Shown piece by piece: positions 45,246 to 58,200 of a stretch of 64,000 bases of DNA (the stretch's first letter is position 1; each line of letters opens with the position of its first letter). The translations under genes were made by a program, and so were the position numbers. The stretch comes from Triops longicaudatus. Taxonomy: Eukaryota; Arthropoda; Branchiopoda; Notostraca; Triopsidae. The stretch spans positions 1-64,000 of the forward strand of contig JAGQDJ010000079.1 of the NCBI GenBank assembly GCA_022885665.1. Reading direction: 5' to 3'. The notes under the pieces are model-generated. The model saw only the letters and a program-made list of their open reading frames with translations. It was not told where the DNA came from and did not search any database.

Positions 45246-48200
45246 TCAGAACCAATTTTTGTTCTCGCGTTTGATTGTTTTCACATCCGTAATGCTCTTA
45301 GAAGCTGTAGTGTTAGAGGGTTGATCGTCAGTGCCGGACATGGCTTGGAGTTGGCCAACTTGGATCAGTAATTCCGACGGTGACGCAGTGGCATCCTCTG
45401 GCTGTGTTAGCTTCAGAGGAAAAGTTACTGTTGTGACCGTAGGAGATTCTTTACTAGGGAGGCTTTTCAAAGGAAGGGAAGGAGCCAGGGTTGTAGGTTG
45501 AAGAGGTAAGTTAGGGAGATCTTCTATAGCAATTTTCGAATCTTTAGGCGGAGTGTTCGTGATAACCGTTATTGGTTCTGCAGGAACGGAAGTCTTCTCG
45601 TTCTTGTCCATAGCTACAATGGGAACCGATCCTCTACGTCTGGTACTGTTTTTAGAGCTATTAGTCTCATCAGTCAAGAACATTGACGCAGCAACATCTT
45701 GACCTACGGTAGTACTAGTGATAGGTGTGAGTTTTTGCCCTGTTGGTGTTTCCACATTGGGAGGCTTCGTAGCGTCCTGGCTAGCCGTGTTTTCTTGAGT
45801 GCGGTTCGATTGTACCGCCAAGGGGACACGGTTAGGATCAGAACAAATGACGGGCAAAGTTTCTGCAACAGGAGTGCCTAATCCGGTGACCTGCTTACCC
45901 GGAAAAGTGCTTTGGTTTCCAGATGTCTTTGTCTCTTGACATTTTTTGGAGGGACCGGAAGTTGCAATGCTTTCGGGTTGCGCGTCTTCATTCTCCGAGG
46001 GATCGATTTTTGGTTCATTTAAGCTAGATTTGGGCTCATTAGACGCCTTGTTTTCGGGTGGTGTAGGTGCCTTCGTTTTTGTTGAGATTTTTGAATCCGT
46101 TGTAATGGAAGCAGTTGGCTTAGGTGGTAAGACCGAAGGCGCTTTATTCTTTGGATTTTGCGAGGCAACGTTGTCTTTTGATGTACCCACCTCAACCTTT
46201 GGATTTGAAGATGGCAACTTCCATGGTATCATAGGTTTAGCAATGGTGGTATTTTCGGAGTCAAAAAGTGAATCTCCGTCTTCATTGTGACTTTCTCGCT
46301 CTTCTTCTACGATATTTTGGAGGAGCTCCAAAGCACTGGACCCAGAGTCCTGAAGCAGAGGCATTGGCGAATCTCGGGGGGAGTTACCCGGCGTTGGTTC
46401 CATTACTTTTAGACGATTAGCCTCGTCCATAGCTTTACGCAGGTTCTGGGTACTCTTAAAGGAGTCGCTACTCAGTGAACGACCGATCTGAGACCTGTAC
46501 AATATCCCCGATTAGCGGTTGAAGGTAAACTTTCTTTACAAGTCACATACATGGTTCGGATGCATTTTGCCGATCCTGGGTTTGCGGAAGTCGAGGGAGC
46601 CGCATTACTCTTCACCACCATCATTGCCAGCTTTCGGAATTTTTCCGCGGGATTGTTTTCATCGCCGTCAGCAGTAGGGGAAACAGGTTCGATATCTCCT
46701 TCACCGGCAACGGATACGACATGGAAATCGCGTAGTAAACGACGTTCCCAAACGCGCATTCGACGCCCAAGAGCAGCTGTGTAATTCAGTAAACAGTCGT
46801 AAACAGTCTCGTATGATTTATGATTAACTTGTACTTTTCGCGTTTTTCGCTGCACAGGATACGTCCATGCCGTTGCTTTTGAAAACTTCCAGAAGTTCAA
46901 AGCGCAGCGTTGATATGTCCCCTTTAACTTCGTTAACATCATCCTCCGTCACCTCAGACATTTCATCTTTGCGGTGCATGGCTATTATGTAACGCCAGAC
47001 GAGAGCTCGCATGACGGCAGCATAGCGATAGTCTCGTTCTTGCACATGACTTTGCCGACGCTGTCAATTTCCCGAACCAAAATCAATATCCGTAAAAGCG
47101 AACAATGACTACGCAGCCTTAAAACGCCCACTAGCCGAGCTTCTCCATTGCTTCAATCAAGTTCTTTTAAGTTTCACGTCATGCTAGCCATCACAAGCAG
47201 GTAGGAAATTGTTCAGGATCCGGGTAAAAGCGAAAATTGTTATGCGAAGCGTAGTTAATGAGGAAACTCGTCGGGATAAGAATTTAATTTGGAAGAAGCT
47301 CAGCTTATTTACAGGATCGAACCGGTTAATATTACAAGAGTCTACAGTTGCTGTGCGACGCGTTTTACGGAGAATGCGTGCTTAAATATCGGATTACCTT
47401 AGAAGACATACGACGAATCTTGTCTTTTTCTCGGAGACCGAGCCACTTCATTATGTCTTTTGGAGTTGGGAACAGATTGAAAGGTGGTGGAAGAGTTCCC
47501 CCTTCTTCAAAATAGCTTAGCCAGAGTTTGCTTCGTGCAAATTTCCATTCTGTGTCGGAATGCTCCTAGTAATATGACATAAAAAGAAATTTAAAAGTTT
47601 CAAAGTAAATGCAAAGTAACTTTATTTTTCGAAAAGGGTAGAAAAAAAGACGACGAAAGTTATTGGCTTTGTGGTATGTAATAGCGGTCCTTCCGCAATT
47701 CTATATCTTTTAGATTCGCTTGACTGAGCACATTAAAGCTGAGAACTAGTGATAACAAGCATTGTTCCTGAACTTGTGAATAAAAAAAGTTGGAACTTTG
47801 TTCGTTCAGACAACCCGACTAAGTTCAACCAACTGCAGTTCACATTTGATTTAGTTGGTGTTGTTGTGGATAACGACCAAAAATATTTTTGCCAATTTCG
47901 AGCTGGCCTGGAACTCATTATTTTCAGGCTGTCGTTGCTCTTACCACCGTTGGCAATTTTCGCAACTGAAGCTCACCTGCTGTGGACAGCTTATCGTCTG
48001 CACTCAGGTTATTGCTTCTTTTCCGACTAGATTGCACGTCGTCCTGTGTTTCCGAGAATTACGATTTTCCTTAGTCAAGCACTCAACTAAACGCGACTCT
48101 ATGCCAGTATGAACTTGTCAGATTTTTTGTGTACGCCCGCGCGCATTATTTCTTTTTGCAAAATTAAGTTGTTGAAGGGTCTCTCAGTCAAAGCCTGACA

Positions 48201-51200
48201 GCTTTGTGAAACGCACTCCTACCTAAAAATGTCGTAAGAAGCTGTCGAGGATATGATTTTGTTGTCTTGTTAAGAAATCTTGTCAATTGGCGTAATTATA
48301 CTTTTCAATCTCTACTAATTAATATACCAGTAACTGTAATCAAAGGTATCGTCTAATAAGATAGTAGACCTAGTCATTTTTGAGAAACATCGGAAGGCAT
48401 TTTTCCCGTTTGGCATTTTTGATGGAGCAGGGATTTTTACTAAACTAGTCAGTTTAAAAATTACCGTAATTATTGAATATGAATTGGACATCATAGCGAT
48501 GAGGAGGTTTAGAAGTACCACCACGTTTATTACGGAGTACGAGCCGAACATTAGTAAACCCCAGAACCGGGTGTAGGTTTTGATACCAGTCAGTTCGAAC
48601 GTAGTGAGGTCCATAAGCCCAAAACTAGCCCAGAATAGTGACTGGGAAGATTCAAACAAGCTGTAAAATGTGACAAAAATCAATAAAAATCCAGTTTGGC
48701 ATATATAGCATAAATTACAAAGATAAAAGTGTGGGTAATGAAAACAGCTATCCAAAGCTAAATTACTTGGCAAATCTTCTCCATTTCAAGCAAGCGTCGG
48801 GATTCTTGTTCCAGTCGGGTAAACCTCCTGGCAGCGTAAAGCATTTTTGACGTTCCAAGTCGGAAAAATACCATAACAGTTGATTAAGTCCTGTAAACGA
48901 AAGAAGTACAGAAACAGGTAATAAGATACTTTACATCGTGTTGTTAGTTTACAGTTACCGCAGGCGAAGGCGAATAAGACCAAGGAATAAATGAAGAAAA
49001 ATTTCACTATGTCAATGACCTAGAAAAGTGCAAATTGGGACAAATCAAACCATGGTTGACAAGAGCATACGTAATTTTCCTGAAAATCGATAGATAAATA
49101 AGAAAGACTACCATGCGACCCAAAGAAATCTGTAGCGGTCCCAAGTATGGATTGATCGAGAAGAGATGTACCAGTTTTAACGCACTAGTGGGTATAATAG
49201 TAGCGTCAGGACGGCTCACCGATCATGAATAGCAGATACCTGAAAATGTTAGCCATAGCAAAGATTCCTTCGGCAACCAACTGGGGATCGAAAGCATCCC
49301 ACTCTTCACGTGGGATGTACGCCGTGCTCGGATTTTTTGCTATTTCGGCTTGCTGTTGGACGTACGCAATAACCCGTAGGATGACCACCATCGAGTAAGC
49401 AAAATTACGGGACATGTCGATGAAGTTCCACATATTCCTAAAATAATTTTGGATCCCCTCTCGCCACATTTCTTTGACGTCTTCGCAAATATAGCCTTAA
49501 CGAAACCCATTCACAAGTTTATTAGACTGCATTCTAGGTTTAATGGCCTACCCAGAACGTAAATAGCTACGACTGATTCAAGAAATGTAGGTCCGTTGCC
49601 ACGTTGCCGAAGTAATTGGTCTGCTAAAGCCTTTTGCATGGACTCTGTTCCCAAGAACTGGATTACTAAGACTTCAAAGCGCTGTGAGACCAAAATCAGC
49701 AGCTCTGCAATTATCCAGATTTTCTTTTTAGGAAAAAGTCTAGTCCTCTTTATTTACAATTTGTGGTTACGTAGAAAGAAGAGGTACGACGAAGCGTGGA
49801 TCAAAAACTTCATAAAGGGCTTTCGCATGAGGATGCCTGTCTGGGTGGTGGGAGCAATCATGTAAATACAGCAATAGAGCGGGAAAAGAACTGCCGTTCG
49901 AGCTATGTCCATGCACTTCTGAACCAGAGTTTTGCGTTTAAAGCCAGGCAACCCTTCATACCAGATCTGTCCCAGTAATTGCTGAACGGACGGATGAGCC
50001 ACGAACTGGAGTATTTGAGAGACAGTTTTAATTACAAGATCCTTGGCCGTTCTTATTACTGACCTTCTTCTGTTTGTAATCTATAGCCAATTCGAGCCTC
50101 GCGAGCTTCATATGCTCGCCCTCTTCGTACGGGGGCGAATTAGGGTCGTGATTGAGGAGGATGGCTAACTCTTGCGAACTCCTCGTGTGGCTTAGCAATT
50201 CTACCGCGAAATCCTGACATTGACGACGCAGGTCCTTAAAAAGGAAGAAAAAAGTGACGCATGAAGCATCCGATTTCTTAGAAAGAGTTCGAAGCTTTCA
50301 GGTCTAATAAAAGTTTTGTGTCCGCTCAGCTAGTACGGCGACGTTTCCAACTTTGTTCAGTTTTCCTTCCTTCCTTTTTTGTATTATTTTTTTTTTACAG
50401 CAAATAACGAACGTTATAGAAAGCTATGACACTTACGATGTATTCTTGGCGAAACTCGTTTTCCGTGTAGGCCAAACTTTTGAGTTCCAAGCTTAGTTCG
50501 AATGCTGTTAGAATAGGATCGGTGGACGATAACGCAATTAACGACGGGCTAGCTAACGCACGATAGGCATTGATTCGGGACATCGAGTGACGCAATGAAT
50601 CTTCTTGTACGCCACGAATGCAGTCCGGACAACCGCACCTAATTATAATTTGCAGCTCAAACATGGTTCCGATGCGTAGTAACATAATGGATTGACCAAA
50701 TGCGAAGGGCGGTTACCTAACATCATGAGGCATCGGTAAAGTAGCGCCACGGTCAAGCAAAATTTTCAGGATTTCGTAATTGTTACGATGAGCTGCCAAT
50801 ATTAGTGGCGTTATGTCCGAGGTAAACGAAGCCATAGTCCTGTCTACTTTTTCCCAGCTCTAATAAATGTGTAAACCAATAATAAAAAAAATATAATGCA
50901 ATAATTGTTTTCAAAGAGTATAGCAAGGTTCTACGCAAAAATCAACTTTGGCTTGCAAAAAGATAAAATTGATACGAATAATAACAAGCTAAAAACAGTG
51001 AAAGCTTACACTGGAACTTCAACAGAAAAAATTGCGTTGAATTTAATAAATTTGTCATTAAGCTATTCTTCTTAGTCTTATGTAAGCAAGGGTCTTTTCA
51101 AAGTTTCGTCGGACTCTAGGACAATCCGTACCGTACTTTATAGATTCAGAATTTAGGAAATGCTTGTCGGATAGGGCTTGTCGCTACTGACGCTGATCTT

Positions 51201-51888
51201 CAGCCTATGCAGCGTAGATTATAGCTCTCTAGTTGCTCCGGAAACTTAAAAGAGATTCAATCCTACTTCGTAAGCTTCTTTGTTCCGTATTTTATTCTTG
51301 TTCTACTCTACTAAGGCTCTTAAAGACAGCTCACGTATGGTTCTCCTTCCTTGTGGATGAGTTCTTCGTGTTCAAGTAAGAGTTCGACGGCTTCGACAAA
51401 CTCTTTGTCGATGGCGTGCAAAAGTGCATCTCGAGTCTCGACGCCCATCACGACCAACAATTCAACCATTTGCAAATTCTCGCCTTCAATTGCTATCAGC
51501 AAGGCACCTCGACCAAGTGGATCCATACAGTTGAGATCGACATGATGATGACGGTGAGTTTTTTGTATAATCCTGCGAATAAAAATTGCGATCGACGTCG
51601 TTTTTTTTTCTTGTTTTCTATAGATCAGAAAGATACTTGACATGAAAGACTCGTGTTTTACTTACTTTTTCACGCTAGCAAGATCACCGCGTTCGACGGC
51701 TAACAAGTACTTTTTCTCTTCCAAGTTCAAAGATTTAGGGAGTAAAGGCATTTTGAGGTCTCTCGCTTCTTTACGAACCGTTCCCTAGAATGTAATCACG
51801 TTAATTTTTCTGCCTGTTCAGAGTCCATGCTGGAAGTATATACCTCTTCCATGTTTGCCTCGGCTTCTTTTGCCTTATGATTCGACAT
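45246..51888 (-). CDS. TRPC-type cation channel (TRP/TRP-gamma group), 1296 aa
   Basis: Plasma-membrane calcium-permeable channel gated downstream of phospholipase C; the insect relatives serve phototransduction. Seventeen exons in gene order: 51888-51844, 51784-51666, 51572-51335, 50859-50717, 50638-50437, 50234-50064, 50005-49771, 49704-49552, 49495-49240, 49184-49112, 49019-48959, 48890-48767, 48660-48465, 47565-47398, 47060-46829, 46776-46551 and 46494-45246. N-terminal ankyrin repeats (PLGRGALLIAIEGENLQMVE, SDITPLILAAHRNNYEILK), the CGCPDC site, six membrane segments from about residue 330, pore loop SLFWASFGLMDL, and S6 SVINVVVLLNLLIAMMSNSY. The TRP region is TEWKFARSKLW with LPPPFN after it. 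RALVWRY and MRVWERRLL also mark the insect TRP group. The last exon encodes a 416-residue Ser/Thr/Pro-rich tail ending KNWF. The assignment to trp, trpl or trp-gamma is not made. Confidence 0.95.
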
Positions 51889-54800
51889 CTTGTCGTTTAA
51901 TTAAGCAAATTCACTTCAGATGTAAAATCACTATGATTAAAACGACATGACTTGAAAACTTGGAGTAGGAATGGTTTCAGTGAAAGACGCAACCTTACAC
52001 TTGAGCCTTCCTGTATTATAAATCCCGCTTTTATATGTGCAGTAATTGGATTACCGGTCAAGAAAGCCAATATATGCGGTTGGAGTCATGCCATAGAAAA
52101 GGTGCGAATTTCCCGGTTGGTATCATGGCTCTAGGATTTGCTCTTCAGCAGTCTAATCCGACTTACCTTTCTTGTTCCGTGTTCTTGTTCTTCTTCTCAT
52201 TTTCCTCTTATGCCTTTAGCTCCATTATGTCGCATACACCCACCATAATGGGTCAGAAAACGTTTTGGCTGCTTGGAACTTAACAGGTTTCATGCTATAA
52301 ACTATTTATAATAATTAATGTAAATTGTTGAAAGAATGCATAGTGACCCAAGAGTTACAGCTTTAATTTAAAGTGCATGAACAAATTCCGCCTAGAAAGC
52401 TTTAAGTATCCCGCTTTACGATGGAGTTACCTGTAGATGGCATAAGCGTCTGGGCAATGATCTCCGTTTGGATACATGGCTGAGAAAGTATGGCGAGAAC
52501 TGAGAGAATGTTGTCGTGAAGAGTTCGAAGACGTCGAGTGAGTTAAACCAGGATTTAAAGACAGTACGATTTTACTTTTCATTTGTGCAATATCTTGGAT
52601 ACAATACTCGTCGCGTCATGTTCAGCTGGAAGAAACCCCATTCTGCTTGCAAAAATAATGTATATACGTAGGTATATATTTTTTCTTAATTAAAGGATCG
52701 CACAATGTCATTACGCTTAATTGCTGGCTAGCGACATGCCATCAACTAAATCGTCATGTAACAAAATCCATGCGTGTCACAGAGCACGTTTTCTTCAATC
52801 GTTTATCTGTGAATGCAATTTATGATTTAACATATTGCGTTACTGTCGGTGACCTTTACACCACACGGGAGATTGCAAAGAAAATTCCTCAGCGTAATCT
52901 AGCCTAAATGTCAAAGGCTCGTTGCAGTATCCCGTACATGAATGTCGAGAGTAGCAATTATATTGACCTCTTTTCTGACCATACTGTGGTTCCCGCGGAT
53001 ATTCCCAAGGTTCTTCCCGTATTAGAATCTTCCTTCCTTGCCCTCTTCTCAAGTAGTATACTTGAGATGGATCCTGGACCCTACATTTGGTTCACGGCCA
53101 ACTTGGCAACATTTGCTAGAGCGTAGAACATCTCTACAAAGTACAAAATACTTATTTTTTTAATGTGTAGCTCTGATATCTTTTTTAAGACAAAGGATAC
53201 ATATTTATTGCTCAGCATTATTTTGTGAAGCTAGAAGCTTTAAATTAAAATGATATATTAATTGCCGATTAATTTTCTATCATGTCGTGAAATCGAGTCC
53301 TGTTGCCAACTGTGTCTCTTATTTTTAAGTAAGCAATTATATTCATTACCTTAGCTCGTCTACGAGCTCTAAATTTATTATTAAGTGTTATTTAATTTAT
53401 TATCTGTCTTTAAGTCTAAGGTAGCCGAGAACGTAGGTGATTTTTAATGTTTTATTCTGAAAATTGGTCTTAGCATTCGCAACTTATTTTTTTTTTAAGG
53501 TTGGCCTTGATTGTTTTACGGAGAAATAGGTAGCGACAAGGTTTGACGGTATGACTTTTCCAACATAGCAAACGTAGAGACAGTGAGAGTATCTTTGTCA
53601 AGCCCAGTCAGCGCAGAAAAGACCATATTTGAAGGTAATACCAGCTATATTCGCGGCGCCCTCGTCGTACGGCGACAGACCTACTCCTAGTCGTCACGTC
53701 AGTACGAATCTGACCTTCCTGAGATCGTGACTGAATGCCGGCAAATAAAGCTGTCTGTGTGCTCTCCACGTTGGATGTTAAGACTTTTTTTGCGACTTCA
53801 AAACTTTAAATCGATATTTATACTTGGTCCAACATTAAACGTGACAATTGCTTGGGTGAGTGGTGTCGAAAATCCAAGATGTGTCGTATTCTGTGATGGC
53901 AGTGTTAGTGGTATTGTCTCATACGTTACAGTAACGCGGGCTTCGTTTTTTCAGCTTTTGATTTGGTGCGGACAACCAGCAACTGTCGTCTCACTAACCA
54001 TTTCTAGTTAGACACGTAGACACTAGCTCGTTTTTTGGCCAGCTTTACTAGTGAGGTGTTGGTGCAGGTCGCAGGAAAAAGAAACAAAGACGACGTTGGC
54101 TTCATTACTTGCCTTTGCATGTGACTTCTTAAGATCTGGATATAACAGGGAGTGTGGGAAAAGCGTTGAAAAGGAAAAGTTGTGGTGGCTTTTGCGCAAA
54201 AAGAAAAGCGAATAAAGCTTGATCTCGCCAGTCCACGGGCTTGTCTGTAGTGGTCCAATGAGAGATAAAATACTACGTATAATTTTCTTATCGTGTGAAA
54301 AGAAGGCTTTGTTTCAAAAATACCAATTATGCTGCCCAGTAGCTTCACACAACGAATCTTCTTTTAGATAACATTGCGCTGCAGTGAGTCGATCGACTTT
54401 GTAATAAAAAAAGAATCAACTTCTCTCCCTTTTTCTTGTTAAAAAATCCACAATGGACTTGCGGTTTTCGAAAGCTAAGGACGGTTAGTACCCGGTATAT
54501 AAAATTTCAATGCAGAAGGAATAGTGAGCAGTTTGGCTTTTCATTAATCTGTGATCAATCTTTCATGTTTGGGATATTAAGCTCCGTGGGAACTTTCACA
54601 TCGTCATTGCGTCCCTCGGAGTAATGAACATGCTAACGTGACTTTTAGCTAAAGCTCTAGTTCAGAGAGTTTTCCTACGCACAGTTTTCATGATGTTCCC
54701 AGGCAGTTTCTGCTTTTTTTTTAGGAGATAGTTTACAGATCCTTCGTTTGTGTCAAATGTTGGGAGGCAATTATTTCGGGCTGAAGAGTAATACATTGTT

Positions 54801-55260
54801 CCTATATGGCGTCAGTATTCAAGTTACTAAACGCTCTTTTATTCTTTTATAGGCGGCAAATTGGTCGTAATCACGTTGTATTCTTTGGCGAGACTGCGTC
54901 GTACTGGGGTGGAACACCTGTGAAGTTGAGTTGTGACGTTGGTGTGGCTGGCTACTGGGTCTTGTCAACGAAGCTGATGGATTGAGGAGTCGAGAGGAAT
55001 ATGCTTCCACCATTAGCCCCTGTTGCGTGTGCGTAATTGAGACATTGGACCCCCAGTTGACAATTTGCTAGAGGGAAAAAACACGTGCTTTGCAATTGTC
55101 GAGGCGGACGGATTAGAGTTACTGCCATAGGCCCGGTTGTTTTGCATTTTTCGGGAGCTCAAGTGAGATTGTGAACGTGTGCTCGTTGGCAATCGTGGAT
55201 CCGGAATAAACTACAGTGTGTAGTTTTGGGGAAGTTTTCGTGTTTTTGTGTGTTAATACC
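51889..55260. other. Intergenic region between divergent TRP channel and Met
   Basis: A 3.4 kb region. At 52476-52537 a short open frame (MAEKVWRELRECCREEFEDV) runs into a GTGAGT donor and could be an orphan first exon. A TCAAGTA/TACTTGA inverted repeat lies at about 53048-53064. Upstream sequence of Met from about 54850 is GC-richer. No complete gene is seen. Confidence 0.45.
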
Positions 55261-58200
55261 ATGCAGCCTTTGGATTATAGCACGGTGGACTTCAAAGAAA
55301 TGGATTCTTTACCTTTGCCCAGGTAAAAACTCTGCTCATTTTGAATTTTTTCTCTTTTTTCCGAGGGACAGGTGCAGAAAAGAATTGGGGTTAATTGTGG
55401 GACGCGTGAGGGATCCTGGACGTGACGGTGACGTGTGTCTTAGTAGGACAACTTGGCTTATGTTAGGGTCTCGCATGTTCTTGCTCGTTAAAGGAGCAGA
55501 GGTAAATTAAAACACTAAAGCACTAAGGTCCGTCCAGGTTAGGAAAGCAACGAGACAGGAGTGGTTTTTAAGAGGCAGTAAACCCGCTCGCTCATTGTGT
55601 GTTGACGGAAGTCCCTGAGACTCTCATTACATCTTGAGCTTTATAAGGTATTAAAAATCCTATATGTCAGCCGAGGAAATGAGAGCGAGGTCAAACTGGC
55701 CGAAAATATAGAGAAAGATACAACAAATTCTGCAACATTTATGCCACGGAGCTCTTAGAGGAGCGTTACGTAAACCTTGTATTTCCTGTTTAGCGTGTTC
55801 TGATTTCTCTATGCCATTCCTCCATTTAAGGTTGTTACTTCTCCTTTCTTGTGCGTATTGTCGTTCCTGAAAGTGCAAAAAAAAGTACAATATGGCTAGT
55901 TTCCTGCTACAGTTTCCTGTGTAATTTTGTCTTAATTCTGAAAGATGGCATAGAATTTTCACGGGTGTGTTGAAGAGGGAATGTCCACGTCAAGTGTTAT
56001 GTGTGCATTATTTGTTAAGTAAGTGAAACTTCAGAGCCTCTTCGTTGCACTACGATAGATAAAAAGGTGTACAACCCTCGTTAGATCTTTTCTTTTCGAA
56101 TTTTACGAAACGTAACCTAATTAATCTTAGTCTAGTTAAATCCATTTTAGTCTACTAGACATAAGCGTACATAAATAGACCATAGGAAAGTTGAGTCGAG
56201 GTAAGAATGATTATTAGGCTGTTAATTGCTCATTTCACCAACGAGTTGTACGAATTGACTAAAAAATTGCAATTCATGGTAGTTAACGTTGCTTGAGAAC
56301 CGGCAGAGAGACGTTGCTAGCGCCAAAGGGCAGGCTAGGTGCCGATGCTGAAGCAAGTAGACTTGCACAACTTTTTAATGGAAACTAGCCGTAAGTTAGG
56401 ATGTTAAGTCAAGATTATTGTCAGCTTTATTACATTTAATAGCTAAAAGTGTTCGTAAAAAATAGGACAGTTGCAACAGTATATCGCGAAGATGTTCTTT
56501 CGAAGTGGAAAGCAATTAACGGATAGATGCTAATTATCGGTAGTATAAAGGACAAGACATTATGAACTATTATCAGTTTTGTGGTTTTATTTTATTGCAT
56601 GAATTAAAATACAATATTAACTACAAATATAAGTTATCCTAAACTATACAATGCGGTACTGTTTCTGGAAAAGAAGAACAAAGGAAAAAAGTTGAGGGTG
56701 ATCAAAACGATATGTTCCTCATTTTTTCTTACGTCCTAATTATAGGGTACATAAAAGTAGGGTGGGACGCTGTTAGTTTGGTGTTGTAGGGAATCCACCC
56801 ATTCAACCTTCTTGCATAATTACGTGATAAATTTAAGAAATCTCATTTAACACTTTAGATTGTGAGTGAAGAAAATACCATTTATATGCGAGAATTGCTA
56901 TTTAAAAGACTTAGTTTATTTTCAAGCAACATTTTACGAGATTCTGGTCTTTTAACATTAGCAAAACATCTGCACTTTGCGGTGATGTGAGAAATCCATA
57001 GGATAAGCTGCAGGTATAAAACGTCTCGGTTTCTATTGTACTCGGAATGGTACATATTGTTCATGGCTTGTGTAAAACTAATGTAAAAACTGGTTGCTAC
57101 ACTTTCAGTACATTGTTGTAAAAGCTATGCTGTACTTGTAAGCTATTGTTATATTTTTTAGTATTCACATCAAGTAGAACAAAAAAAACTAACGACCTAT
57201 ATTTGGCCAAAATGGCAGTGAAATCAGATTTTTTCCCTAGTGCAGAGGATCATTTTCTCATAAGTATTTTTCCGAGCGCAGTTTGCTTTGTTTACTTATC
57301 ATTTCATATTGATCGATCTCCAATTTCTGAAGATTCGTTGGTTATTTGTTCCATCGTCCTGTTTTTTTTTTTTCTACCTCTGTGAAAAGAAAGGTTCTAC
57401 ACAGAAAGTAACTGTCAAGAAAACGACCTAGCTTTCCCAAGTGTAATGCCACTATTACTTATAGATATGTAAGTGGTTCTAGCTTTTTGCCGGTGATCTG
57501 ATCAGTCAGTATTTGAAACCAGTCCGGCCGTCACAAGAACAGCCCAACAGGGCTGTTACAATGATCTCCAAACCGCGGAGAGGCGAAGTGGTATGACCGA
57601 AAGCTCAAGGAAAAGCTTCAACGTTGTTTCTAGGTAAGGCTTTGTCTACGGTGAATGTAAGTTTTAGTCAAAGTTGGGATTAGCTTCTTATGCGTCAATC
57701 TTTCTGAGAAAAAATGGCTGTTTACTATCCGTAGTCGCTTTGCGAGCTGTTTACTTTTTCTCTCTTTAATGCTACACTCGTTTCGTGCTGTCTTTTTGAG
57801 GAGATGCAGACAAACGCGCGGCTCATCGCACAGTCGCTCTGTAGTGAAGCTGAGCTCTTTGCTGTCAATTATTCTTCTTAAAACGTTCTTTAGTTATACT
57901 ATATTTAAATACAATCGAACCTCAGCTTCTAACTCGCGCTCGATGTTCTCCAAATTTATTTCATATTCGCTCCTGCTTCTGGAATATGGCACGAGATGTT
58001 TTTTTATTTTTTTTTTTTTGAAGGAGAAAAAAATATTCAGAGTATCCAGTTGAAAGTCCATTACCGTGTTTTCTTAGCAGCATTTTTTAATAGGAAGTTT
58101 TCTGTAGACGGTTTGGCTCCGGCAATTTAATCAATTCATCCAGTTGATGCAATTTGATATTGTTTTGATTTTCTAGCATCTAGCAAAAGCAGGACTAAGT

